Shown: in pieces, positions 20,521 to 33,700 of the stretch
How the letters are laid out: every line of letters begins with the position of its first letter
Numbering within the stretch: the first letter of the stretch is position 1
Assembly: GCA_947623455.1 (NCBI GenBank)
Contig: OX392538.1
Location: 6,448,001 to 6,512,000, forward strand
Reading direction: 5' to 3'
DNA: 64,000 bases
Source: Mimachlamys varia
Taxonomy: Eukaryota; Mollusca; Bivalvia; Pectinida; Pectinidae
Made by a program: the position numbers and the translations under genes
Notes under the pieces: generated by a model
Told to the model about the DNA's origin: nothing
Databases searched by the model: none
Seen by the model: the letters and a program-made list of their open reading frames with translations, nothing else

Positions 20521-23514
20521 GCCACATTTCAGCTTGATACGTTAAGCTGTTAATTTTCACAAAAACAATGACTATCAGACACTGAATCTCTTTTTCACTG
20601 TCTGATAGTCGATTTTTTTGGGGGAAATTTAACCTGATCATAGAATAATGATGTTTTTGTGCATACTAAACTGGTGCTAGTGACGTTTTCATAATATTAA
20701 TGTTATAACTAACAGATATTTTTGTTAATTCTAAAATCATTAGGGGTTACCAAATACCCCGCCATTTTATACCCAAATCGGTATCAAAGTGATGAGATTA
20801 CGGAAGAATGTCATTTATATGAGCACCATCTACTACTGGAAACAAAAAAAAAACTAGCATCATAAAACTGTATTTAAATAATCAAAACAGAGACGTATAA
20901 AGCCATGGTCTGTACGTCTCTGATCAGAACAAATAATTTTCAACGAGATGTTCCTGTCGGAAGAAGCCGGCGTCTATTTTGATCTAGTGTTCTAAGAAAG
21001 ATAACTCGAGTTCAATAAGGGGGGAAATCAACCACCTTGATCTAAAATATGTTGTTCTTTGATCGTCAAAATGATCAGACCAAAGTGTTGAAATTACAAT
21101 TTTCTTATCGTTTATTAGTAGAGATGGTGTTGGTAGTGGTGGTTGTGTGTGTGTGTGTGTGTTATCCCGGGGAAAATGCATATTTTGACTTTTTGACTTC
21201 AAAGGTGCCATTTCGTCGTTTTGATATGTATTACGTATGCCACAATACTTTTTTGACTTAAGTTGATTTAAAGTTAAAAATATTTCAACTTAAGTTAAAA
21301 AAAATTCAATTTAAGTTTTAAGTTAAATAAATAAGATTAATTTGCCTTAAGCTGAAATGTTTTTAACCTAAGTCTAAATTAATATATATACATACAAAAA
21401 ATAAACTAACAAACTTCCTTCAGCCTGGTCTGCTTATCTGACGAATCGACAAAATGAGTAATAGCATCAGTGTTACATTTGAGAAAATTAGTAGAATTCT
21501 GAATTTCTCAACTTTAATACACATATTTCGAAAATGATGTGCAAGCACGGGCTTATGCACTTACATGGCAGCTGATGTTTATGTTAATCTTGAGCTTTCC
21601 TTTACTCTATTTGAAAAATGACGAAAAGGTGACCAGGTTCTCTTTTTTATTCTAGATATCGTCAAAGACAGCCGGGGTTAATAAACAAATTTCAGTTCTG
21701 ATTATATTATACTTATCCGATCACTTGATCAAACATTGAAGCAATAATACTCGGCAAGTGTGGGGAGGAGAATTCATAATCCACAGTTACATCAGAGACC
21801 GGAGACGCATCGCCTCTGGTTACAAGTAGTCGAACCGATGGGGTGGGGGTGGGGGTGGGTGTGGGGGTGGGGATGGTGGTCTGTTGGGGACCCTAAAAGG
21901 TGTCATTCTTTGAAAGGCATGTTCATCTCCAATCACTTTCTTATAAAACCACCAGTCCAATTCTAACCACACTTGATAGCAATAATACATGTTGGTGTAA
22001 TCAAAATCAATATTGTTCACTTTGCTGGAGGTGCAGAGGCCTCAACGGGATCGCAAAGTAAATGTTACTTGATGTCACCAATACTTGTACCTTTGGTATA
22101 ATTGTAACCAGCCATTAAGATGTTAAACAAAGATCATCTGATTACATGGTTTATTATGAAGATTGTTATATCAGATCATTGGTTAGATATACACAATAAT
22201 AGACCGGGCAGGAATTATGTGACATTGACCAATTTTGATATTATTTCCCTTCTTATTCCGTTCGTAAAAACTTCAACAATTTTTTTTTTCATTTTTTACT
22301 CCTCAACTTTGACCCCCTCCCCAGCCCCCATCCCCATTATGATCCCACACTAAATCGGATGCTCTGAGCATATTATTATCACAGAATTAGATTAGATTTA
22401 AGTCCGTGATATTATGCAGGATGCAATTAAATATTGTCACGATGATCGATTATAATCGATGTCCAATCGAAAAGGCAACCGATTCCCGATCATCGATTAT
22501 GAGATACCAACGTCGATGACGTTATCTTATCGATGATCTCATCTTATGATCTTATTATCGTACCGGAATGTAGACTATCCGGTTTTCTAATCTAAACCCC
22601 CGAAAGTGTAAAATTAGACCCCAAACTATGTAGCTTTAGCAAATCCTCTGGTCGCTGTGATCCGGACAGATTCGGCCAACCTGGACGCATACAAAGTCAT
22701 AAAATTGGCGGGAAATCCGATATTACATGCTTTAGAGCACATGCACTTGCAATTGTGTCCAGGTGAACAGCCATCTATATAGATAACTTAGCGAATATGA
22801 ATAATTGAAAATCAAATTAACATAAAGAGAAAAATTTTAAACTTTTGTTTTTATATATATATATTTTAATCATTTATATTTCCAGCCCTGATATTTCGCT
22901 ATGTTATTTATATATAGATGATTATTCCCCTGGCCACAAGTGCCGCTGTGCTTTATTTGAAAGCCTGTCCAAACTTACCGGACTCGTTTGGCCATCCGAC
23001 ATACGGACATGAGCCGGCATCTTATTGTTCTGTACTTGCCGACTTTATTTTTTTGTTCTCATTCTGAATCAGTAAATTTTCCACTAGACCTATCATAGGA
23101 GAGGTTTGATATGAGTTCAGAGGTAAATGCTGGGACCGAACTGTAAGGCCGGAATAGACAGGGTTTCGGATTAGACAAGTTATACTGTAATGGGGACGGG
23201 TTTGAATGCCGCTTTCGCTCGCAGATTCCAAATACCTTGATAATGAGGTATAAATTGATAGATATAGAAAATTAGGTAGATATACTTTACCTGTGTATTA
23301 CAATATAGAAATACAGTGCCTAGCATTGAACAACAGGCATAAAACGTTCATAAGCCGTACAAAAGACAGGCGCGTTACAAGCAGAGACTCGTGAAAAAAG
23401 TAAAGGGAAAATAGAACAGCAGGCATTCTTCGCTTCGTCGACGCAGAGACGTATAAAGCCAGATATTGGCATCTCGCGTAGATCTTGCAATTTCTCGCAT
23501 GAGCCTATTGTTCT

Positions 23515-24239
23515 CACAGGGACCTGAGAATTTATTACAGCTAGTTTTGGGCCTAAAATAGGGTGTTTAGAGTAATTTGTCACATTTGGGGTGTTAAGAT
23601 CAATTTTTGATAAAAGTGCCCCCTCGATGGTCATAAAAACTAAAGGGTGGAAAGCTTTCCAGATCGAAAAATCGACCCCACCCACCTTTCTTGCATCAAA
23701 AATCACATTTTTAGTTGAGGCGGCTTGCCGGTCACTTCGTTACATGTTCATTGAGGTTGACGTCACCCGCGTGCTGGTCTTTTGCTGTCACTTGATGCCT
23801 AAATTTAAAGGAAGACCGTCATCCAATGACAGCGGCAGGCCTCCGCGTGCAGTGACGTCAACCTCAATGAATATGTAACGAAGTGGCCGTCAAGCCGCCG
23901 AAAACTTTGAGACACGGAAATTTGGCGTATTTTTGGAGGAAATGGAGATTATTTCTGCGGAAGGAGGATAAATTTGACTTGCATTTAAGAGGTTTATCCA
24001 TCTTTCCAACGGTATACCAAGCGTGTTTTCGTACCTCAACTAGAAATGTGATTTTTGATGCAAGAAAGGTAGGTGGGGTCGATTTTTCGGTCTGGAAAGC
24101 TTTCCATCCTTTAGCTTTTATGACCATCGAGGGGGCATTTTTATCGAAAATTGATCTTAACCCCCCCAAATGTGAAAAATAACTCTAAACACCCTATTTT
24201 AGGCCCAAACTAGCTGTAACAAATTCTCAGGTCCCTGTG
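23515..24239. mobile_element. 725-bp foldback element
   Basis: Starts CACAGGGACCTGAGAATTTA and ends with the complement. Left arm 23515-23768 pairs with right arm 23852-24239. The right arm carries about 120-140 extra bases (near 23898-24035). The inner arms end in GTTGACGTCAC and GTGACGTCAAC. The overlapping open frames on both strands are mirror images of the arms. A related single end lies at 20387. No clear target-site duplication. Confidence 0.8.
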
Positions 24240-27200
24240 TAAGAGATTGGGTATGAATTTGCAGTTGGCAGGGTGTGTAAATATGTCGTGGACTTCGCCT
24301 AGAATAGTTATACTAATTAGTCAGAAGTGTACGATTACAATTAACAGTACTGAACGATCCCTTGAGGCTTTTTGTCCCTTCCCACGCCTTCCTCCCTTTG
24401 TTCGGCTCCCTAAGATCTCCACACAGGTAAGTCATCTGCACACCTGTGATGACCCCCGCGGCTCTCCATCCCCACAGGGGTTATTTGTGTGTCCCAGTAT
24501 ATAATTAGCGTTGAAATGACAACTAGCATATAGGCGGAGTGAATAAAATTATCATTTGGATGCTCATATAAAAAGTTAAACATTGTGAAATCACATGTTT
24601 TTTTTTTAAATATGTTTTTAATGTTATAGTTCACCCTATATTCACTTAGATTCTATTTCAAATCGATATATGAGAAGGGATATTATGAAAAAAATAGAAT
24701 TTAAATCATGAATAGATTTAAAATTGAACGTCTAGAAAAATGGAGTTTAACGACAGTTTTGCCTGTTTTTGTTTTTGTATTATGACTTCCTCATTTTGAA
24801 ATACTGGTACATTCTCAGATTAATTAAACAATTTTGCAGTTATTTCCAGAAGCTGAACCAAAGAAGACTGATATATAACATATTCTAAAATACAAATCAC
24901 AAACAGATTTAAAATTGACCGTCTAGAAAAAAAAGGAGTTAAAAGAAAATTCTTGCCTATATTCTCACATATACGTCCCTGATTCTTTATACAATAAACC
25001 ACGGTAAATTTTCATATTTTAACTGCATAGTCATTATTTTATGGAGTTGAAGTGAAAAACAGCACAAAATAACAATGATAGTAATCAAAATATGTTGAAA
25101 TAGATCTTCTAGTAAATTTCAAAGCAAATATTTTTTTTTTAAATTTTGATAACATGATTTGCAATGCCGCCTATATGGTGGCCGTAATTTTTGCATTTCG
25201 GAACTCCTCTAACGATATGATAGACCGTAGAAATGAAATTGATGGATTCCGCATAGTACGCCCGACACGAGTGAGCTCCGGTTATAGCATCGTGTATATA
25301 GGAGTCGTCTGGCCTACCAACCTACACAGGGGCGCTATAATTTTGAAGACGACCCCTTTGCCTAAAGTTGTCCTACCTAAAATTCGGTGGGGGAAGTTTG
25401 CCGGTCGTACCAAGATGACTTAGCGCGAATGGAAGATGACAAGAGTGAGATGAGTCTGTTCCCAGAAAAAAAAACGTCGATCCGCACCGACCTGGCCGCC
25501 CAGGGTTTACTATCGAATTTGGTATTATCTATGATTTTGGATTTCCGCCCAAAATAGCTAATAAAGGTCTATTTCTATGAGTTTCAAATTATTGGCTATC
25601 CTCTGAGCCGGCGTTATCACACCTCCTCTTCTTCGAAAGACTCAAAGGGATCTTTTTCGTGCAAGATTGGACAATTCTCACACGGGCCACCATTTATAGT
25701 CTCATCCGACGGACCAGGGGCGTAGCTGCCATGTAAGCACATAAGCCCGTGCTTGTACATCATTTTCCCAAAGTAAGTGTATTAAAGCCGAGAAATTTCA
25801 TAATTAAACTTATATTATTAAAAGTCCAGTGAAATTGTTACTTCCTTTTTTCGACTCGTCTGATATTAGCCTGCATAAAATTTGTTAGCTATAAATACTT
25901 CAAATTCAATTTTATCGCTTTCCTAATGCAATAGCATATATGATTACAATATACATACATATTAAATCATATATAATTTTGCAAGATGTCGGAGATCGCA
26001 GCCAACGCAATTAAAATAATATTTATAATACAGCTCAGAACGACAATAGGCCCTAATGGATTTATCGTGAGAAAATTCGTATACAAATGAATACCGAACA
26101 ACATCCAAACATATGCATCAGTTTGAAACTACCTTCACTTAGGCCGACTTTTCTTTATCAAATCATGTCATATTAGGTTTTAGTGATAGATATCAGCTGC
26201 TGACGAACAAACTTATTGCACAGGGAGGAGAGGTGCTGGTTGGTGAAGACTGGGCTAGTTTTATGGTCGCCATCTTGTTTTCATGGGACATGTTCTGTAT
26301 CTTTAAGTGATATGAAAATGGACGTTTTTGAGTATGCTCATTAGTGTTCTCCCTTGTTTTTATTGACAATGAGGACTCGGTTCTCATTTTGATGTTTACT
26401 TGGTTGTGACCAATATTTACATGGCGGTTGTCGTCGATGAAGTAGAAGACGCTTACTCTTCCAGAACACCTGGTCTTATTCTCTTGTGCTTTTACAATGG
26501 TCTCAGTGTACATCTTTCCTTTTTTTCATATTTTGCCTCTAGTTTAATCGATTTTGAGTTCGGATTATGGTTTTGTTGACGCTTTGGTACTCTCTGTTTT
26601 TCAGTAAATCTGTATTAGATTTAATATACAAAAATGACCCTTTTATCATTCTAAGAGAAATAAAAGAAGGGCCAATTTTTACTACATTTCGGTTCAAACA
26701 GAATGTCAATAAATATAATAATTAATGAGCCCGGCCAAAATTCCTTAAGTTAAATATCTCCATAGGAAAGCAAGACAGAAATTAAGGAACATTGCTTTAA
26801 CTTAAGATTTTCCTGTTAATTCTTTAATGCATTTCTGAACTTTCGTGAAACTAGGCCTGTTCGAAATATACAAAATTATGCTTAAGAACACAAGCTCGAG
26901 TTCTTACTTCCCGAGTCCTGCACAGAACATATATACTTGTAAACAGAGACGTATGTATATCAAAGATGGTTTTACATGTAAATGTCTCTTGTTTACTTAC
27001 TGATGAGTTAATGACATAAGAAAGGTATGGATAATTATTTTGTTTCCATACATCATGGAAATAAAACTTATCGTATTCCATTTTCGGATTAAAAATTTGT
27101 AAAATGTTAGGCTAGACAATGATGATTTAAACAAGTCCAAAACAATGGCACCATTTGAAGTCCAAATGTGATCCATGCACCCCCACCCCCTCCCCAAAAT

Positions 27201-27611
27201 TGAAAACGTCGCGGGCTTGCATATCAAAATACCTCCAGGTACGCCCCAGCTTAACTTGGTATAACTACGCGGTATAGCGGCCTATAAAAGACCCGCGCGC
27301 TCTAGGGTAGGCCTATTGGTATACGCGTTAGTAAAGATATAAGGGAGGTAACCTTTGCTAGTACTGCTAATAGGAATTTCTAAAAACGAATTGACACGAA
27401 ACAACAAAAAATGTGTTTTAGAGTTGATAAATGTTCAAATGTTTTAAATAGGTTGATTGTAAGATTTGGGTATATTTGAACATTTTGTGTGTATATATAT
27501 CTATAGGCCTACCACGGACTTAGATAAGTCGAAGTCCGTTGCCCTACGTAATGCCGCCTTCTATATTTTCAAGCGCCTGACTTACCCAGATCAATAGGGT
27601 CGGTAACAGTC
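24240..27611. other. Spacer between CerS genes, right part and 5' flank of plus CerS
   Basis: No supported gene. An inverted copy of the 21.4-kb dispersed repeat lies at 25726-25880 (GCTGCCATGTAAGCAC). The last 100 bases before the plus CerS start are the likely 5' UTR/promoter area. I see no convincing TATA box with an initiator at a sensible distance, so no promoter is called. Confidence 0.4.
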
Positions 27612-27796
27612 ATGGCGACGGTACAAGCTTTCCGAGATTGGTTCTGGGACGAAAGGGTGTGGCTACCCGGAAATATAACATGGAAAACTTACGAAAACCC
27701 ACCACCCGGTGTATATTATCCTTTAGAAAAACACATTCTCCTTCCAAGCTTCCTTTTGGGTGTTTTTCTGCTTGGAGTTCGTTTTGTTTACGAAAG
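27612..27796 (+). CDS. CerS: CerS (+) coding exon 1
   Basis: Encodes residues 1-61 plus two bases of codon 62. The donor is at 27797 (AG/GTAGGT). A second GTAAGC lies 4 bases downstream, but using it would include an in-frame TAG. The encoded N-terminus closely matches the minus-strand paralog ([25 protein letters not shown]). Confidence 0.93.
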
Positions 27797-30700
27797 GTAG
27801 GTAAGCTTATTTACACGTGCTTCTAAGTTCTGGAGTGGACGATATGACACTCGCTGTAGACAGACACCGAATGAAATGCAAAACTTACCAGCTTTTTGAT
27901 GTGCGTTTTTATATCACTGATAAAACTTTTAATACAATTACACTTCCGTATTCAAAGTTCAGTATAATAGTCATACAGAACACTATAGGCACTTCGAAGT
28001 ACATAAGAGATCTAGAGGACCAGAATTTTTTTTGTTGATTTTTGAACTTTGATTCAAAGTTTGAAGGTGTCAATAATAATCTTATAATGATATTTATTCA
28101 TGTAAAAGGGCAACTGTAAAATATATAAAATCAATATTTGGATGGACATAATCACATTAAAGTATCACAGATGCTGAAATGGTAACAATCACATATTTAA
28201 TAACGTCATCCTTTTACCTGGGTGATCAGTATAAAAGCTGTATTTTCCAATGGGGTCCCTATTATTAGTTCGGGAATTAACCACATTGTTTTGTAAACTA
28301 TTTCATCCTATTACTTAAAGTGTTACTTTTATTAACGGCTTTGATTTTTCTCCCTCCGATTAATTTTCTGTTGTTCCTTGATAATCTTGTTCCAATATCC
28401 CGTTCGTTCTTAAGGTTGTTTCGACCTTTTTGCCTATTTAGCTGCTGTTATATTTTCATTTGGTCTAGATATACAGTTGCGTGCCAAAAGTCTTTCAATT
28501 TGTTATATTTTGCTATATATTCTTTGTATTTCCAACTTTTTTCAATGAATTTTCCTGACTCCGTTTATGGATGGATTTGACAACTATTTGTCAATTGGTA
28601 CAAACATATCCACGGTTTCCTCTCATAATATTTATTTAATTTTCCGTTGTGTATTTATGGAGCTATACAGAATTGTCTACACTGCTAATTTCCATTTGAC
28701 GCCATTTCTCTATATAACGTTACCAAAATGACGTCAAAATGGCGTCCTGAAAATTGGATGTTGTAAATAAATTATGATTTCTCTGGTCATACATAACGGA
28801 AAACAGTGAAAATATTATGAGATGAAACAGGAAACAATTCTCTATAAGTACACAGAATTTAATTAAAAATGATCCATAAACGAAGTCAGGAAAATTCATT
28901 GAAAAAAGTTGGAAATACAAAGAATATATAGCAAAATAAAAAAAATTGAAAGACTTTTGGCACGTAACTGTATATGTATGTAAATTTGGTCGCAAGTTAT
29001 TCCACCTATTATTTAACATACATGTACCACACTTATATTTCTCTTGAATAATTTAAACGATGTTAATATCACAAAGTCACTAAATTACCACTTTAAGATT
29101 CTGGAAGAAGAAATTAATTGGCTGATGCAAAAAGTCACCAGAACTTGACCCCTTATGGATGTTTTCAGATCCAGATCCTCTATGTACATTGTATGGAGAG
29201 GTTATAATGAGTGACAATGGATCTGCATTTCAATCAAATCATGATTTATCTTAAATTTTATATCCGGGACAATGTTGTAAAAAAACTCTACAGAGCTAAT
29301 GTTACTTGTTTATAATCACACAACACAAAATAAAAATTCTTGTATCTTGTATACTCTACATGTATCAACATATTACATCATGTTTCACATTGAATTCCTT
29401 TGGAATTATTTTCTTCTTGTAAATGTTTACATTTATTTTACTGATTATTGGGTTCATGCACAGAACAAAAGATTGAGTCCAATCGGGTGTGTTAACAGAA
29501 TAATACAAGAGCCTATATTAAACTTGTCATTGTGTACCTTTACACATGTGTCTGTACTTGTGCCTATATAGTTATGGCAGCTAGAATTCATAATCCTTGC
29601 TATTTGTGTAAGCTTAACAAACATAAGACAGACTATATATCCTTAAATAGAGTTAAATGCCTTTTCAGGATGTTTAGAAGTAAACAAAGGGTAGTATCAT
29701 TTATATTGGTTTGCAGTATTAAAATGTATTAAATAGCACTGTTGATAAGAAAGATTATTGTCACCTGTCTCTAATATTAAGTTTAATGACCTACTTTAAC
29801 TAATTTGTAGTTTTATTACTTGTTCCCTTCAACTCTGACAACAGATACAATTGTGTTGTATCTTGATTGGAATACTGACAGAGTGTAACACTGATATTGT
29901 TGTTTTATTTGTTGTAAACATGATAAAAAATCTTACCTTGACATTTTTCACTAGAGTATTTTATCCATCCTTTTCTATTTACCAGGTAAAATAATGTATA
30001 CATTTTGTACAACATACATGTACATTGTAAGATAAAAAACACAGGGGGAAAATATCATATTTATTTATTTCTATTTCAGTCAAGCTATAATATTATTATT
30101 ACACAAGGTCACTATTGCCAAATTTATTCAATATATATATATTGCTATCCAAATCTGATCAAACAGCTGGATCAGTAATTGTACAAATTAAACTAATTAA
30201 TTTAAATACAAATTTTAATGGACATAATCTTGAATTACTCCTTAACATTGACTTATAAGGTCACATGAGACATCACACCAAGTCTTAAGTGACCTATATT
30301 GTGATCAACATTTGTCTGTCATAAACAATTGACTTTTTCAAATTCTTCTCAATAACCAGCAGGCCCAGTCAGTTACGATATTGGGCCAGTTAAACAAGCT
30401 AGGACATAGAGAACAGTTCCAAGTTTGTTCAAATGATTGACCTGTAATTGTCCTATTCCCAAATTCAGTATGAACAAATGCTTTGACATATTTTCCCTTT
30501 CAGATTTAAGGAATAGCTTGTTGTATATATATAACATTAATTTAGGAAACAAATACACTGATATATGGCCTGGGTTCCTAATGTAATTCATGGTCTGGTC
30601 TGTCGTCAGTTCCTTTTTAATTTGTGTGTTATGGTTGTTGATGTGTTTAATTATATGGTACTAAATTAGAACAATGATATCCATTTTCCGTTTAAACTTT

Positions 30701-33700
30701 TCAGATTGTTGGTGGTTCCATTTGCCAAATACATGGGCCTAAAATTTAAGAAACTATACAGTTTGGAGAAGAACCCCACTTTGGAGGCTGTGTATGCTAG
30801 AGAAAAGTTTCCAGAACAAGCCAAAGTTCAGGTAAGTTATGGTATAGTTTTCAACACTGCTTAATTGGCATTATTTTCAGTTAAGATATTGAAAATAGTT
30901 TAAGTATTGGAAAATTCCATCAATACTGTAATTTTTGTATACCGGTATTTATTTAAACATGTTATTTGAAAAAAAAAAATAATCAGGGTCCAGTGTATTT
31001 CATTTTGGATGTAATTGAAGTAACAACAATGGGCCAAGACACTATTGTTGGTTTAAGTTATAGTTCAGTAATGTACAGTCAATAGCGCATCCAATATCTT
31101 TTCAGTCTGTCAGTGACTGTGTAAACTTCAAAAGTTTTCCTTCAATTTAGGTAAGACCTTTACATGAAGAGCCGCTGACACAAAGATAAAGATATTTATC
31201 ATCTGATTAAATACCATCATATTATAGAAAATACGGATTTTTTGCCGGAGAGAATTCAAAGCATTTGTTAGTCCATCTGCTGTTCCCGGAGGGATGACAT
31301 CAATAATATTTGCACTGTCTGTCTGTCCTTCTCATATCTTTCTGTCTGAGAAGTTTGTCCAGGAATTATCTCGGAACACTTTTTTCACCTGGAGTTAACA
31401 TTAATATTGTATAAGGACATCTTGAGATGGAGGAGTGCAGAGTGCAAAAAGAAGGTCACTCTGACCTTACTGTGACCTATGACATGCCCTTTGACATTAA
31501 CTTTTGTAAAAAGCTTTTCTAGGGCAAATCTTGTTCACCTGAACCAAATTTGATGTTCTGTTGAAGGACATCTTTTGATGGCAGTGTGAGAGGTAGGTCA
31601 ATATCATGAATATGATTGTTACAAATTCTTGTGGAAAACATTTTCAGGACAACTCCTCCTAAACCTATGAACCAAATTCAATGGAACTTAATAGGATTGT
31701 GACAGACTATGTGTAGATATGCATGCAGATTTTACAGTAATTTTAGTTGGCATGGTAATATAAAGAGGTTCTTATTGGAAAAATTTGATCACAGAACTCC
31801 TCCTAAACCAGTGAACCAATTTCAATGAAGCTTCACATGAATGTTAGGGACCATGTGTAGATATACAGTGATTTTTTTAACCCCTTTTTAAGTGCGGACT
31901 TTAGATACTTTCCCTTGTGAATTTTTGCCAATCTTATCAAATTTTTTCCAGTTGGTATGTAAATAAGTTCTATAAAGAAAACGAGGTTTACCTTATATTT
32001 CAATTAAAATTTAGAAGTAATAAAATATTTTTGATTTATTCATTCTAACTTCAAGTTTATAGTTTGATTATAATCTGCCACTTTCGCATGAACTTGGAAT
32101 CCCCAAGCTCGCCTCTCGATCTATACTACCCAGGAGTCAATAATTATGATCATAGAAACTAGTTTCTCTGCAGCCAAAAGGAAAATGTAAAAAATCACTA
32201 GATAGATCTATTTATTCATTCATCGTATAATTCCAAATTTTAAACAGACTGTGACTGTTGTACATTCTTTGGCGAATATTACTTAAAGCTTTTCTTCAGA
32301 ACTTTAATTTTTAATTTAATTAGTTTTATTCAGTTATTCCAAAGAGAACACAGCAAGTCATGGTCTTATCCTTTTTCACTGTACTCAGTTGCTTGTTGAA
32401 ACATGCACGCTTATAATCTATACATCTGAATGGAATACCCAGGACTAAAATCTTTATGCTTAGAAATGAAATATGCATGCTTATAATCTATACATCTGAA
32501 TGGAATACCCAGGACTAAAATCTTTATGCTTAGAAATGGAACATGCAAGCCTAACCCCTAATGATATCGCGGTAGATATCAGCCATTGAGATTGGTTTTG
32601 TTTTGTTTTGTTGTTTTACATCCTGTATCAACAGCTGAGATGAAACAAACCAAAGGCTTATACATGTGAACAGGTGAATGCTAGTTAACGTTGCTATTTG
32701 AAAATGTCAATAATCATTGTTTTCAGAAATCAACACAATTACAGGTAAATTAAACCAAAAAAATTCCTTGGACACAATGCATCTCTGAATTTTTCCTTGA
32801 GTTGCATAGCCCTATAGGACACTAACCTGATAGAATATATCTCCTCTACGTAATATTTAATTTGTTCCAGCAGTGATGTAATTTAAACCCTTTACGATAA
32901 ACTTATGGTACACATTCAAAGATGAGATAACTCTCTATGCAATAATGAAAACTTACAAATATGGGGTATCCTATAATCTCCCTGACTCTCAGAGGTAAAA
33001 TTTAACATTTTTAGCAACTTGCATATTGTGAAGAGTGGATTAAATTTAACCTCACCCGATTAGACACTTGCTCGCAATTTTGGAGTGGATAATGAAAGCA
33101 CTACGGTGCATTCTCAATCAGTCTAATTTACAATTAAAGGCCCAATATATGTAACTTTTGGCAAAACTTGAAGCGAAAATTAAGCCTAATAACTTATTAT
33201 ATTTATAGATTTAGTTATAATTAACTGATATCAGCAATATTCACGATGAATTTTTTCACGGTTACTGGTACAGCAGCAGTTGAAATATGCTATTTGTAAA
33301 CACGCGTCCATTTCGAACTGTCTTCTACCTTCGGTTTGTTGTTGAAGTGGGCCCCACCTGAATTATTTTCACTTTGGATTTTTTTGTCAAGAGTTTCTTG
33401 TTAGTTACTGCTCATGTTTACTTCGTTTTAGGCTTATTTTTGCATGGTTATCAACTGGATTTTTTTTCAGAATCACGATAATTTCTCTAAGTTACGTATA
33501 TTGGGCCTTTAAGACACGTGTCAACCAGACATTACACTATTTGTGCTTGTGACACGTTGTGTATGTTGTTTTGTTTCATGATTTGTTTTACACTTTCAAC
33601 ACTTTTCTGACATGTGTACAGATTGGAATAAATTATATACACCTTTCAACAGGCAATATACTCACTCGCCAAAAAATGCAAGTACAATAATTTTCTACTT

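Larger units (their letters stand above)
19537..23514. other. Spacer between CerS genes, left part
   Basis: No supported gene besides transposon relics. It holds a TG microsatellite (21143-21162), a G-rich GGGGTGGGGGT stretch (21838-21872), a cluster of ATCGAT-rich palindromes (22440-22540), and a dispersed repeat at 21420-21580 (CAAGCACGGGCTTATG) that recurs inverted at 25726-25880. Confidence 0.5.

Noticed and set aside
20889..23462. CAGAGACGTATAAAGCCA present twice as a possible promoter with TATA box
   Set aside because: The 20.9-kb copy is part of a small hairpin (CAGAGACGTA...TACGTCTCTG) and neither copy lies at a plausible distance from a coding exon.
23320..24182. Overlapping ORFs of about 100-128 codons on both strands
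   Set aside because: Mostly arms of the foldback element; the encoded peptides are mirror copies of each other.
25154..25423. 89-codon ORF in the CerS spacer
   Set aside because: Slightly less AT-rich than its surroundings, but no recognisable domain and no splice or start evidence; left unannotated.
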